This document shows, in pieces, positions 7,962 to 16,074 of a stretch of DNA of 31,170 bases (within the stretch, counting starts at the first letter, position 1; each line of letters starts with the position of its first letter). Under the pieces are notes generated by a model that worked only from the letters and a program-made list of their open reading frames with translations, made no database searches and was not told the DNA's origin. Made by a program: the position numbers and the translations under genes. The DNA is taken from assembly GCA_947306185.1 (NCBI GenBank), contig CAMZFU010000006.1:1-31170 (forward strand), written 5' to 3'. This stretch comes from an uncultured Pseudomonadota bacterium (GTDB lineage: Bacteria; Pseudomonadota; Alphaproteobacteria; Rs-D84).

Positions 7962-7987
7962 AATCCGCCGTTTGGCGGATTTTTCTT
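7962..7987 (+). terminator. rpsD terminator
   Basis: AATCCGCC-GTTT-GGCGGATT followed by TTTTC, 28 bases after the rpsD stop. Confidence 0.85.
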
Positions 7988-8051
7988 TTATTTAATTCCA
8001 AAAAAGAGTATAATATCGCCATATAAATAAACGAAACAAAAGGGGAAAAAG

Positions 8052-8783
8052 ATGAAGGAAAAAACAGTTGGTATTTTGGCTATAGTATTATGTATGTGTG
8101 TATTGGGTGTGTGGGGGGTAAATCGCCTTGCTGAACCACGTACTATTTCGGTCGGAGGTGAATGTTTGACATCTGCGCCCAAGGATAGAACCGCAATTAC
8201 AATTCGGGTCACGGTTGTGGATAAAAGTGCGGCAAAATCTATGAAATTGGCATCGGCCAAGGTTGCGGAAATGAACGAATACCTGAAAACATTGGATGTT
8301 AAGGTACAAACCAGTGAATTTAACTCTTATGAAAAGAACGAATGGAACCGCACAACCCAGAAATCTGAATTCGTTGGAATTGAAACTAATATAGCATTAG
8401 ATGTATCCGCAAAAAATGTTGATACAATTGAAACGGTGCTGACCAAGTTTGCCGGCCAACCAGATGTGTTTGTATCAAACCTGCGTATGTTCACATCGGC
8501 AGAAACATTGAAACCAGTTATGGAATCTTGTCTGGAAGAGGCGGTTAAAAATGCTCGCAGTCGTGCCGAAGCATTGGCGGCGGGTGCCGGAAAGCACGCA
8601 GGCAAGATGCTTGCGGTGTCTTATGGTTCCAGTGGTTCCTATAACACGCGTTCAACAGCGAATTTCCGCCTGGCCAAGGCCGCGGTGATGGATATGTCAA
8701 CAGAATCATATGCCGGTGGCGCAATTACGGGTAAAGATACCGATGTTTCGGTCAATGTATCGGCCATCTTTGAAATAAAGTAA
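8052..8783 (+). CDS. SIMPL-domain (DUF541) exported or anchored protein
   Basis: A 243-residue protein with an N-terminal hydrophobic helix (about 7-23) serving as signal peptide or anchor, then a SIMPL/DUF541 domain: an N-terminal ISVGGE strand, a region of conserved hydrophobic strands, and an A-rich helix (SRAEALAAGAGKHAGK, about 169-184) that is typical of the family. SIMPL proteins are periplasmic or surface oligomers linked to stress tolerance; the role here is not evident. AAAAGGGG precedes the ATG and TATAAT lies at 8009-8014. The stop overlaps the Xer start (TAATG), so the two are translationally coupled. Confidence 0.85.
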   Translation: MKEKTVGILAIVLCMCVLGVWGVNRLAEPRTISVGGECLTSAPKDRTAITIRVTVVDKSAAKSMKLASAKVAEMNEYLKTLDVKVQTSEFNSYEKNEWNRTTQKSEFVGIETNIALDVSAKNVDTIETVLTKFAGQPDVFVSNLRMFTSAETLKPVMESCLEEAVKNARSRAEALAAGAGKHAGKMLAVSYGSSGSYNTRSTANFRLAKAAVMDMSTESYAGGAITGKDTDVSVNVSAIFEIK

Positions 8784-9700
8784 TGAATGAAATAATTGAC
8801 GATTTCATCGCATATATTACGGATGTGCGCAAATATTCCGTGCATACGGCGGATGCCTATCGCACAGATTTGGAAGATTTCTGCCGATTTTATAGCAATT
8901 TCGCCGGTACCGAATTAACAATAGAAGATTTTGCACGTGCCGACACGATAACTTTTAGATCGTGGCTTGCTGATCGACAAAAACGTGGATTGGCATTTAA
9001 ATCAACGGCACGTGCTTTGTCGTCATTGCGCGGTTTTTATAAATATTTGGCCAAATATAAGCATATTAAAAATGATGCCATAGGAATAGTTTCTTCACCA
9101 AAGATTCCCAAAAAGTTATCCAAGGCATTGGATGCATCTGATGTTGCCGATATGCGTGGCGCAATTGCATCATTAGAAGCGGACGCCCCGTGGATTGCTG
9201 CGCGTGATTGGGCACTGGTGACATTGCTGTTTGGTTGTGGCCTGCGTATATCCGAGGCACTATCCCTTACTAATGCGGATGTTGCACCACATCCAAAAAT
9301 ATTACGTATCGTCGGCAAAGGTTCCAAAGAGCGCGTTGTTCCAGTGTTGCCGGCGGTATATAGTGCCATTGATAAATATGTCGCGGTTCGCCCATTTGGA
9401 AATGCCCCAACCGATGAATTATTTCGCAGTGTTCGGGGACTCCCGATGTCGGCGCGTATGGCAGAAAAGGTCATTGAAAAATTGCGCTATTACCTGCAAT
9501 TGCCTGATTATGTGACACCGCACGCATTGCGTCATACTTTCGCAACGGCATTATTGGCAGATGGCGCGGATTTGCGCAGTTTGCAAGAATTATTGGGGCA
9601 TTCGTCATTGTCCACAACACAGTTATACACCAAGGTAAATATGTCGGAAATTATGAATATCTATGAACATTGTCACCCCCGTGCAAACGAAGAAAATTAG
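8783..9700 (+). CDS. xerC: Tyrosine recombinase XerC/XerD
   Basis: A 305-residue site-specific recombinase of the Xer group, which resolves chromosome dimers at dif. It has the N-terminal SAM-like core-binding domain (about 1-90) and the catalytic domain with the full set of active-site residues: Arg155 in GLRISEAL, Lys179 in the beta-hairpin, His247 and Arg250 in HALRHTF, His273 in LGHSS and the nucleophile Tyr282. Length and lack of extra domains point to a housekeeping Xer rather than a phage integrase, even though a prophage lies nearby. I cannot separate XerC from XerD with certainty. It starts within the stop of the SIMPL gene. Confidence 0.88.
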   Translation: MNEIIDDFIAYITDVRKYSVHTADAYRTDLEDFCRFYSNFAGTELTIEDFARADTITFRSWLADRQKRGLAFKSTARALSSLRGFYKYLAKYKHIKNDAIGIVSSPKIPKKLSKALDASDVADMRGAIASLEADAPWIAARDWALVTLLFGCGLRISEALSLTNADVAPHPKILRIVGKGSKERVVPVLPAVYSAIDKYVAVRPFGNAPTDELFRSVRGLPMSARMAEKVIEKLRYYLQLPDYVTPHALRHTFATALLADGADLRSLQELLGHSSLSTTQLYTKVNMSEIMNIYEHCHPRANEEN

Positions 9701-9802
9701 GTTGACTTATAAATATAAATCTGACACAATATCTGTGTTATGACAGTTCCATTTATAAATTTTTACTGTTGTCGTTAAGATGTTTTTTTGCAAACATATC
9801 GT

Positions 9803-9831
9803 TTGCTTATTTTTCGTACTTTTGTTATTAT
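9803..9831 (+). promoter_or_regulatory. cysS promoter
   Basis: TTGCTT (9803-9808), 17-base spacer, TATTAT (9826-9831), 29 bases before the cysS ATG. A second candidate (TTGACT at 9702, CACAAT at 9725) lies further upstream in the same 160-base gap. Confidence 0.5.
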
Positions 9832-9860
9832 AACCAACACCAAGATATAAGGATTTTGTT

Positions 9861-11279
9861 ATGCAAATAAGACTTTACAATACAATGACACGCAAAGTAG
9901 AAGATTTCGTGCCAATTACCCCAAATCATGTCGGGTTTTATGGGTGCGGTCCAACCGTTTATTGGGACCAACATATTGGTAATATGCGGACATTTTTTAA
10001 TAATGATATGTTGAAACGTATGTTTTTGGCCAATGGATATTCGGTGACCCATGTTATGAATATTACTGATGTGGGCCATTTGACAAGTGACGAAGACACC
10101 GGTGAAGATAAAATGGAAAAGGGTGCCGCACGTGAAAATATGTCTGTGTGGGATATTGCAAAAAAATATATGGAAAGTTGCTTTACGGATATGGATTTGT
10201 TGAATATTATTCGGCCAACATATACACCACGCGCAACCGATCATATCAAAGAGCAAATTGAACTTATCCAAAAATTGGAAAAATTGGGTTACACATACGA
10301 AATTCCTGGTGATGGTATTTATTATGATACATCAAAATTGTCTGATTATGGAAAACTTGGTGGTCAGAATTTAGCAGAATTGCGTGGTGGCGCACGTATA
10401 GAAAATAATAATAAACGCAATATTACCGATTTCGCATTGTGGAAATTTTCCCCAACCGATATCAAGCGCCAAATGGAATGGGACAGCCCGTGGGGTATTG
10501 GTTTCCCGGGGTGGCATTTGGAATGCAGTGCTATGAGTATGAAATACCTTGGCGACCATTTTGATATTCATACCGGTGGTCAAGAACATATCAAAGTTCA
10601 TCATACCAACGAAATCGCACAGTCTGAACCAGTTGTTGGTAAACCGTGGGTGCATTATTGGGTGCATTGGGCGTGGCTGATGCTGAAAGATGGGAAAATG
10701 TCCAAATCTTCGGGATCGTTCTATACGGTTCGTGGACTGATAGAAAAAGGGTATGACCCTATGGCTTTTAGATATTTATTACTCCAGGGACATTATCGTC
10801 AACCAATGGATTTTTCATTTGAATCCTTGGATGCGGCGGCGGCGGGGTATAAAAATATGGTTCGCAAAATTGCCGATTTAATGGCAAATCCGACATCTGG
10901 TGCGGTGGATAAAGATGTATATAACGAATGGCATGACAAGATTTTAACACCGATTTCTGATAACCTTAAAACCGCAGAAACACTCGTTGTTGTTCAAGAT
11001 TTATTAAAAAATCAATCGGTAAATGCGGCAACAAAATTGGACTTGTTGGATTTTGTGGATGAATTATTGGGGTTGCAATTGGCTGACCGTGCCAAAAAAT
11101 TATTGGCCACGGAATCTGAAACTGCGCCAAATGAAGTCCAGGAAATGGCGGAACAGCGTATGGCTGCGAAACAAAATCGTGATTTTGCAACGGCCGATGA
11201 ATTACGTGCAAAAATCGATGCTTCTGGGTGGACGGTGACCGATATTCCGGGCGGATTTAAGCTTGTGAAAAAACAGTAA
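9861..11279 (+). CDS. cysS: Cysteine--tRNA ligase
   Basis: A 472-residue class Ia aminoacyl-tRNA synthetase that charges tRNA-Cys. The Rossmann catalytic core carries the HIGH-type signature as HIGN (38-41) and KMSKS (279-283). Zinc ligands that select cysteine are visible: Cys29 in YGCGPTVY, the cysteine of HLECSAMS, and the His of HHTNEIAQ. The C-terminal part has the DALR-like helical domain and ends with the family's RDFATADELRAKIDASGW segment. Length matches the family. AAGGATT lies before the ATG. It appears to be transcribed from its own promoter. Confidence 0.97.
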   Translation: MQIRLYNTMTRKVEDFVPITPNHVGFYGCGPTVYWDQHIGNMRTFFNNDMLKRMFLANGYSVTHVMNITDVGHLTSDEDTGEDKMEKGAARENMSVWDIAKKYMESCFTDMDLLNIIRPTYTPRATDHIKEQIELIQKLEKLGYTYEIPGDGIYYDTSKLSDYGKLGGQNLAELRGGARIENNNKRNITDFALWKFSPTDIKRQMEWDSPWGIGFPGWHLECSAMSMKYLGDHFDIHTGGQEHIKVHHTNEIAQSEPVVGKPWVHYWVHWAWLMLKDGKMSKSSGSFYTVRGLIEKGYDPMAFRYLLLQGHYRQPMDFSFESLDAAAAGYKNMVRKIADLMANPTSGAVDKDVYNEWHDKILTPISDNLKTAETLVVVQDLLKNQSVNAATKLDLLDFVDELLGLQLADRAKKLLATESETAPNEVQEMAEQRMAAKQNRDFATADELRAKIDASGWTVTDIPGGFKLVKKQ

Positions 11280-11299
11280 AATATTTTATAAAAAACCGC

Positions 11300-11327
11300 T
11301 TGAATATAACACATTTTGTGCTATATT
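11300..11327 (+). promoter_or_regulatory. trcR-rpoD promoter
   Basis: TTGAAT (11300-11305), 16-base spacer, TATATT (11322-11327). The spacer contains the small palindrome CACATTTTGTG, a possible operator. Start codon at 11356. Confidence 0.55.
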
Positions 11328-11355
11328 TAGCGACAGCGGAACAAGAGGATATTTT

Positions 11356-11883
11356 ATGAACTACCCATATATGCCAAAATCCACTGCGTTGTGGTTGATT
11401 GAAAATACTGCATTAACATTTGAACAAATTGCCGAATTCTGCGGTTTGCATGAATTAGAGGTTAAAAATATCGCCGATGCCGAAACCCAAAAAATGCAGG
11501 GATTGGACCCGATTTTGAACGGGCAACTTACACGTGAAGATATCAAAAAATGCGAAGAGGATCCAAACGCGCGCCTTACGTTGTTAGAATCGATTGTGAA
11601 CGCACAAAATGCCCAGAATAAAAAAGGTATAGGTTACACACCAAAATTGCATCGTCAAAATCGTTTGGGTGGCATTATGTGGATTCTAAAGAATTGTCCA
11701 GAATTGTCGGATGGGCAAATTGCGCGTTTGATGCGCAGTACCAATCCAACCGTGGCATCTGTTCGTAACAAGACGCACAAGAATTATGCGGATATTCAAG
11801 TTCAAAACCCGATTGTTTTAGGTTTGATTTCTGAATCTGCGTTGCACGATGCGGTTGCCAAGGCAAACAAGAGTAAAAAATAA
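11356..11883 (+). CDS. trcR: Cell-cycle transcriptional regulator TrcR (DUF1013)
   Basis: A 175-residue DUF1013 protein. The family is essentially confined to alphaproteobacteria, and a member (TrcR) has been described as a cell-cycle transcription regulator. Characteristic stretches are MPKSTALWLIENTALTFEQI near the start (a helix-turn-helix-like region), GLDPI, and the C-terminal part with IMWILKNCPELSDGQIARL and VASVRNKTHKN, which reads as a second helix-turn-helix. AAGAGGA precedes the ATG. It lies 31 bases upstream of rpoD with no terminator, so the two are probably co-transcribed, which would link this regulator to the primary sigma factor. Confidence 0.9.
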   Translation: MNYPYMPKSTALWLIENTALTFEQIAEFCGLHELEVKNIADAETQKMQGLDPILNGQLTREDIKKCEEDPNARLTLLESIVNAQNAQNKKGIGYTPKLHRQNRLGGIMWILKNCPELSDGQIARLMRSTNPTVASVRNKTHKNYADIQVQNPIVLGLISESALHDAVAKANKSKK

Positions 11884-11914
11884 TATCGAAAACCAGATAA
11901 ATTAAGGGTTTTTA

Positions 11915-13999
11915 ATGTCCAAGAAATTAGATGAAGCAACACGGTTATTGGTAGATTCCCTGCCAGAAAACCTGCAAAAACTTGCCGCATCCTCTATGGA
12001 AAATGGCTATCTGTCCCAGATGGATTTTAGTGCCGCGGTTGACGCAGATGAAATTCCTGAAGACGAACAAGCAGAAGTGCTTGATTTTTTTAAGCAAGAT
12101 TTGGGGTTGGAAATTCTGGAAACAGAAAATTATGCCAAGGATATTGAAAAATATTATGATGACGATTCCGATGAAAATGCAGAAAAATATCGCAATCTAT
12201 TGAATGCAGACGCCGAACAGGTCGATGTTAATGACGAAGATTACGAACATTACGCAAAACAATTGGAACGCAGCCAAACCGGTACATTGGTATTGGGTGT
12301 CCAAGATTCTGTTCAATCATACTTGAAACAAATCGGTATGGTACAGTTATTGACCGCCGCCGGCGAAGTCGCAATTGCCCAACGTATCGAGGCCGCATCA
12401 CGTTTAATGGTTTATGGTCTGTGCGAAAGCCCAATGACAATCAAGGCGATGCTTGATTGGTATCAACAATTGTTGAACGAAGATATCCGTTTGCGCTATA
12501 TCGTAAATTTGGAAGCGATGTATTCATCTGATTCCGAACAAAAATCATTGGCGGCAATTTCTGAAACCCTTAAATCCAAAGGTGTGGATCAGGTTGATGA
12601 ATTGGATGACGATGATTTGGATGATTTGGAAGAAACCGTTGGTGGTGCCGACGATGAAGACGAAGAAGATGATGTCTTGGACGAAGACGGTGTTAAAAAA
12701 GATGATACACCGCGCAGTACGTCTGGGGTTCCAATTCCGGTTATGGAAGAAGCCCTTATGCCGATGGTTTTGGATTTGTTTGGAAAAATCAAACGCACGT
12801 TCAACAGTATGCAAAAACTGCAGGCGATGCGTATGGAAAAGTTGCTTACCTCGTCCAAGCCTGATGATAAATTGGAAGACAAATACAACAAAATGCGCCT
12901 TTCCTTGTTCGAAAACGTCAGCAAGATTCGCCTTAATGACGACCGTATCGCCGAAATTATGGAAAAACTTACCGAACGTGACCAGTTGTTGATGGGGCTT
13001 GAAGGAAAATTATTGCGCCTTGCTATGGCGAACAAGATTAAACGTGAAGATTTCTTGGCCGAATATACTGGAAACGAATTGAACCGTAATTGGGTCAAAA
13101 AGTTGTTAAAGCATAAAAGCAATGCGTGGGTCAATTTTGCCAAGAAACATGGTGACGATATCATAAAAATACAAAACGATATCACCGCGATTGCGGCCGA
13201 AACCGGCCAACCGACGGCTGAATATAAAAAGGTTGTCGAACTGGTCCGTCGTGGTCAGACCGAGGCGGCGCGTGCAAAACGCGAAATGATAGAAGCGAAC
13301 TTGCGTCTTGTTATCAAATTTGCTAAAAAGAGCAGTAACCGCGGTTTGGGGCTTGATTTTTCAGATTTGGTCCAAGATGGTAATATCGGTTTGATGAAGG
13401 CAGTTGATAAGTTTGATTATCGTTTGGGAAACAAATTCTCGACATATGCGACAAACTGGATACAACAGGCGATTCTGCGTAGTATTGCCGATCAAGCACG
13501 TACAATTCGTATCCCGGTGCACATGATTGATAATATACACAAGATTCAACGTGCATCACGTCAATTTATGCATAAATACGGACGTCAGCCAACGGCCGAA
13601 GAATTGTCCAAGATTATATACTTGCCGGTGGACAAGATTCACAAGGCCATGAAAGTGAACCTTAAACCAATTTCATTAGAGGCCCCCGTTGGTACCGAAG
13701 ATGACAGTTCACGTATGGAAATTATCGCAGATGAAACGGCCAAAAATCCGTTCACATCCGCGGCACAAAAGAATCTGCGCAAGATTGTGACCCAGATTTT
13801 GTCTGAATTGGATCCAAAAGAAGAAACTGTTTTGCGTCAACGCTTTGGTATGAGCACAAACAAGACCAGTACATTGGAAGAAGTTGGTGATTATATCGGT
13901 GTTACACGTGAACGTATCCGTCAGATTGAACAAAAGGCGCTAAATAAATTAAAGCACCCAACACGTGCCCGTAAATTGCGCAGCTTTTTAGAGGATTAA
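11915..13999 (+). CDS. rpoD: RNA polymerase primary sigma factor (sigma-70)
   Basis: A 694-residue RpoD. In order: a region 1.1-like N-terminus; region 1.2 around SVQSYLKQIGMVQLLTAAGEVAIAQRIE; a long non-conserved insertion containing an almost purely acidic run (about residues 225-262); region 2 with NLRLVIKFAKK, DLVQDGNIGLMKAVDKFD and FSTYATNWIQQAI, which recognises and melts the -10; region 3 with RIPVHM; and region 4 with the helix-turn-helix TLEEVGDYIGVTRERIRQIE for the -35. The large insertion is normal for proteobacterial RpoD. Promoters called in this window (TTGACA/TATAAT types) match its expected specificity. AAGGG precedes the ATG. Confidence 0.97.
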   Translation: MSKKLDEATRLLVDSLPENLQKLAASSMENGYLSQMDFSAAVDADEIPEDEQAEVLDFFKQDLGLEILETENYAKDIEKYYDDDSDENAEKYRNLLNADAEQVDVNDEDYEHYAKQLERSQTGTLVLGVQDSVQSYLKQIGMVQLLTAAGEVAIAQRIEAASRLMVYGLCESPMTIKAMLDWYQQLLNEDIRLRYIVNLEAMYSSDSEQKSLAAISETLKSKGVDQVDELDDDDLDDLEETVGGADDEDEEDDVLDEDGVKKDDTPRSTSGVPIPVMEEALMPMVLDLFGKIKRTFNSMQKLQAMRMEKLLTSSKPDDKLEDKYNKMRLSLFENVSKIRLNDDRIAEIMEKLTERDQLLMGLEGKLLRLAMANKIKREDFLAEYTGNELNRNWVKKLLKHKSNAWVNFAKKHGDDIIKIQNDITAIAAETGQPTAEYKKVVELVRRGQTEAARAKREMIEANLRLVIKFAKKSSNRGLGLDFSDLVQDGNIGLMKAVDKFDYRLGNKFSTYATNWIQQAILRSIADQARTIRIPVHMIDNIHKIQRASRQFMHKYGRQPTAEELSKIIYLPVDKIHKAMKVNLKPISLEAPVGTEDDSSRMEIIADETAKNPFTSAAQKNLRKIVTQILSELDPKEETVLRQRFGMSTNKTSTLEEVGDYIGVTRERIRQIEQKALNKLKHPTRARKLRSFLED

Positions 14000-14004
14000 G
14001 CGAG

Positions 14005-14029
14005 AGAGGCGTTTTTAACGCCTCTTTTA
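14005..14029 (+). terminator. rpoD terminator
   Basis: Nine-base perfect arms AGAGGCGTT/AACGCCTCT with a three-base loop, then TTT, 5 bases after the rpoD stop. Confidence 0.88.
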
Positions 14030-14058
14030 ATAGATAACAAACAGAAAAGGAGAAACAC

Positions 14059-14721
14059 ATGCTACCAACTTTATTTGTTTTCATAGGTGACTCTAGTACA
14101 GGTAAAACCACATACATTAAAGACCGTGTAATCAAAGATGATGTGGTTCATTGGATTTGCTGTGATACAACCCGGGACCTGCGTTCAGGCGAAAAATTAG
14201 GGGAACCTTATTACGTTAGGGACGCGTCTTATTTCCATAATGATAAAGAAGATGATAGATTCGTGGTTCATATATTTGCGAATAAAGATACATATAAATT
14301 AGAGGGCAAAGAATGGCACTATGCCGTTACCAAGGCGGAGATTGATAAACATGCAAAGCAAGATATCAATATGGTATATGATGTTATTCAACCATGTTAT
14401 GCGAAAGATATGATAGATTATTTCAAAGCGAATTATCCGCACTATAACATTAAAGTGGCATGGTTTATTGCCCCAGAAAAAGGTCCAGATGTTATAAGTG
14501 CGCGCGCAAATATGCCAAATGATAGCGCAACGCGTGCTAAAAATAGATGTACCCCACTTGATGTAGTAAGGGCCAAATTGCACGTGGATTATATGTTATG
14601 TCCACTTGAAGATATAGGCAACCCAGCATTAGAAAGATACTTGATGCAAGTATATAATAGTGTGATTGAAGATCGGGAACGACAAAAGAACGATATGCTT
14701 AATCATCATAGAAAAAGATAA
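14059..14721 (+). CDS. Guanylate-kinase-like P-loop protein, divergent
   Basis: A 220-residue protein with a P-loop GDSSTGKTT at 10-18 and, 20 residues later, TTRDLRSGEKLGEPYYV (37-53), which mirrors the GMP-binding segment of guanylate kinase (TTRxxRxGExxGxxYxF). A later AVTKAEID stretch resembles the family's GxxKxxVE segment. The C-terminal half (118-220) is not recognisable as a guanylate kinase lid and includes WFIAPEKGPD. It is probably a nucleotide-binding or nucleotide-kinase-fold protein of unknown substrate, not the housekeeping Gmk. AAAAGGAG lies before the ATG. A second, truncated copy of its C-terminal half stands at 15713-16018. It is bounded by terminators on both sides, so it is a separate unit. 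Confidence 0.7.
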   Translation: MLPTLFVFIGDSSTGKTTYIKDRVIKDDVVHWICCDTTRDLRSGEKLGEPYYVRDASYFHNDKEDDRFVVHIFANKDTYKLEGKEWHYAVTKAEIDKHAKQDINMVYDVIQPCYAKDMIDYFKANYPHYNIKVAWFIAPEKGPDVISARANMPNDSATRAKNRCTPLDVVRAKLHVDYMLCPLEDIGNPALERYLMQVYNSVIEDRERQKNDMLNHHRKR

Positions 14722-14730
14722 AAACATAAA

Positions 14731-14764
14731 ACGGGACGCATGTCCCGTTTTTTTTTTTTTTTTT
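14731..14764 (+). terminator. Terminator with a 17-base T tract
   Basis: ACGGGAC-GCAT-GTCCCGT followed by an unbroken run of 17 T. Its flanking AACATAAAACGGG recurs after the truncated copy at 16018, so the terminator was duplicated with the gene. Confidence 0.9.
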
Positions 14765-14806
14765 ATAGATTTAATATGAACCTATGGATTGTGTCTAAAT
14801 CAATTC

Positions 14807-14835
14807 TTGACTTTTTGTTTTTTTTGTATTATCTT
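14807..14835 (+). promoter_or_regulatory. Promoter for the gene at 14866
   Basis: TTGACT (14807-14812), 17-base spacer of mostly T, TATCTT (14830-14835), about 30 bases before the start codon. Confidence 0.45.
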
Positions 14836-14865
14836 TTTAAAGGACGAAAAAAATAGGAGTAACAA

Positions 14866-15471
14866 ATGTATAGGTTTGGACGCAACAAATTCATACCGAA
14901 AAATCTACCCTCTGGATTTGCAGGGTATGCGGTCACAAAAGCCGAAGCGGCGGGCAAACTAATCGAACCGGCTGATTATAAACCAATCGGCGATTCTGGT
15001 ATAGAAATTTTAAGCGTTCATCTGAATGCGTTTTACGCAGATCCAGATCACGACAGGGAAGATCCAAGGTATTGTGTGTGGAGCGACCGTACACCTATTG
15101 TGGTATATGAAATAAATGGCCAACCCATCGATGACCGTTTTGCAATGAAATTTCCAAACCCAGGGGCCAGTATAATGGCAGAGAAATTTCCAGAATGGGA
15201 AACAGAATTCTGTAACAAGGTTATTATATATATGGACACAAACAATGCGCCCGCGTTAATGTTGTTTCCACAAAATTATACGTATTTCTATTCATTGAAA
15301 GAAACACAATATGTATGTATGGATCCCCAGGATCCAAAATATATATTAGTTAAAACCCAAGCAGCGCTAGATGATTTAGGACGATTGGCGCCTGAAACGC
15401 AACAAGCATTTTTACAGCAAGTGCGCACGAATCAACCGTATATTAATTCTGTATTGCACAAACGCAGATAA
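14866..15471 (+). CDS. Hypothetical protein, 201 residues
   Basis: I do not recognise this protein. It has no signal peptide or membrane segment. The middle is rich in acidic and aromatic residues (YADPDHDREDPRYCVW at about 57-72), and there is an asparagine/proline-rich stretch (NNAPALMLFPQNYTYFYS). The ATG is preceded by an AGGAG 6 bases upstream. A hairpin follows its stop. It lies between the intact kinase-like gene and the fragment scar, in a block that looks lineage-specific. Confidence 0.75.
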   Translation: MYRFGRNKFIPKNLPSGFAGYAVTKAEAAGKLIEPADYKPIGDSGIEILSVHLNAFYADPDHDREDPRYCVWSDRTPIVVYEINGQPIDDRFAMKFPNPGASIMAEKFPEWETEFCNKVIIYMDTNNAPALMLFPQNYTYFYSLKETQYVCMDPQDPKYILVKTQAALDDLGRLAPETQQAFLQQVRTNQPYINSVLHKRR

Positions 15472-15498
15472 TTATTGCACAGCAACCCTAACATTAAT

Positions 15499-15530
15499 GA
15501 AACACCCCAAGTCAAATTATGGGGTGTTTC
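15499..15530 (+). terminator. Hairpin after the 201-residue protein gene
   Basis: Eleven-base perfect arms GAAACACCCCA/TGGGGTGTTTC around a 10-base loop. The tail is TATAAT rather than a T run, so termination strength is uncertain. Confidence 0.6.
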
Positions 15531-15632
15531 TATAATCCAAATCGTAATCGCTGTCTATGTTTTACAATATTCATAAAAGTTGGGCGATTTGCCGATGACT
15601 TAAAAATGAAAGCACATGTTGATACACGCGTA

Positions 15633-15711
15633 TTAAAGTTGTGCTTTTAATGCGCTATATATTTTGCCTAAATCTGTGCTTGCCAACGCAGTGGTCAATT
15701 TATCCGCTGTA
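15633..15711 (-). pseudogene. Fragment: 3' end of a copy of the coiled-coil gene at 17200-19116
   Basis: Read on the minus strand this gives 25 codons and a stop: TADKLTTALASTDLGKIYSAL followed by KAQL. The end of the intact protein at 17200-19116 reads TPDKLAAALLKTDLGIIYSAL then QA. About 16 of 22 positions are identical and the DNA is about two-thirds identical over 68 bases. The fragment stops abruptly where the kinase-like fragment begins, so it is the remains of a second copy of that gene cut by a rearrangement. Confidence 0.7.
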
Positions 15712-15712
15712 T

Positions 15713-16018
15713 ATGATAGATTATTTTAAAAAGAATTATCCGCACTATAACATTAAAGTAGCATGGTTTATTGCCCCAGAAAAAGGCCCAGATATTGTGG
15801 GTGGGCGCGCAAATATGCCAAATGATAGAGCAACGCGTGATAAAAATAAATGTACGCCACTTGCCGTATTAAGGGCTAACTTGCACATAGATTATATGTT
15901 ATGTCCACGCGAAGATATAGATAGTGCAGAATTAAAACGATACTTGCTGCAAGTATATAACAGCGTGATGGAAGATCGGGAACGGCAACGGAACGAGTTG
16001 CTTAACCATAGAATGTAA
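15713..16018 (+). pseudogene. Fragment: 3' half of a copy of the kinase-like gene at 14059-14721
   Basis: From MIDYF onward the 101 codons match residues 118-220 of the protein at 14059-14721 (for example NYPHYNIKVAWFIAPEKGPD in both), with very similar DNA and a matching downstream terminator. The P-loop and guanylate-kinase-like part are absent. An upstream extension of the frame to 15641 only reads through the antisense coiled-coil fragment. Without a start signal of its own it is probably not expressed, though the frame is still open, which suggests the event is fairly recent. Confidence 0.75.
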
Positions 16019-16025
16019 GAAACAT

Positions 16026-16050
16026 AAAACGGGGATTTAACCCCCGTTTT
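16026..16050. terminator. Bidirectional terminator
   Basis: AAAACGGGG/CCCCGTTTT with a 7-base loop, symmetric in A/T flanks. It lies between the plus-strand fragment and the minus-strand glycosyltransferase gene and may serve both. Confidence 0.7.
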
Positions 16051-16074
16051 ATAATTATGGATTGTTGAAATTAT

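Noticed and set aside
8783..9700. Xer recombinase as the prophage integrase
   Set aside because: It lies among housekeeping genes, is coupled to a SIMPL gene, and has the size and form of a chromosomal XerC/D.
12589..13185. 198-residue serine-rich frame antisense to rpoD
   Set aside because: Its composition is simply the complement of the acidic rpoD codons; rpoD is certain.
14748..14764. 17-base T run as a phase-variable tract
   Set aside because: It is the tail of an intrinsic terminator and lies outside any gene.
15641..15712. N-terminal extension of the kinase-like fragment
   Set aside because: These 24 codons are the reverse strand of the coiled-coil gene remnant, not original coding sequence.
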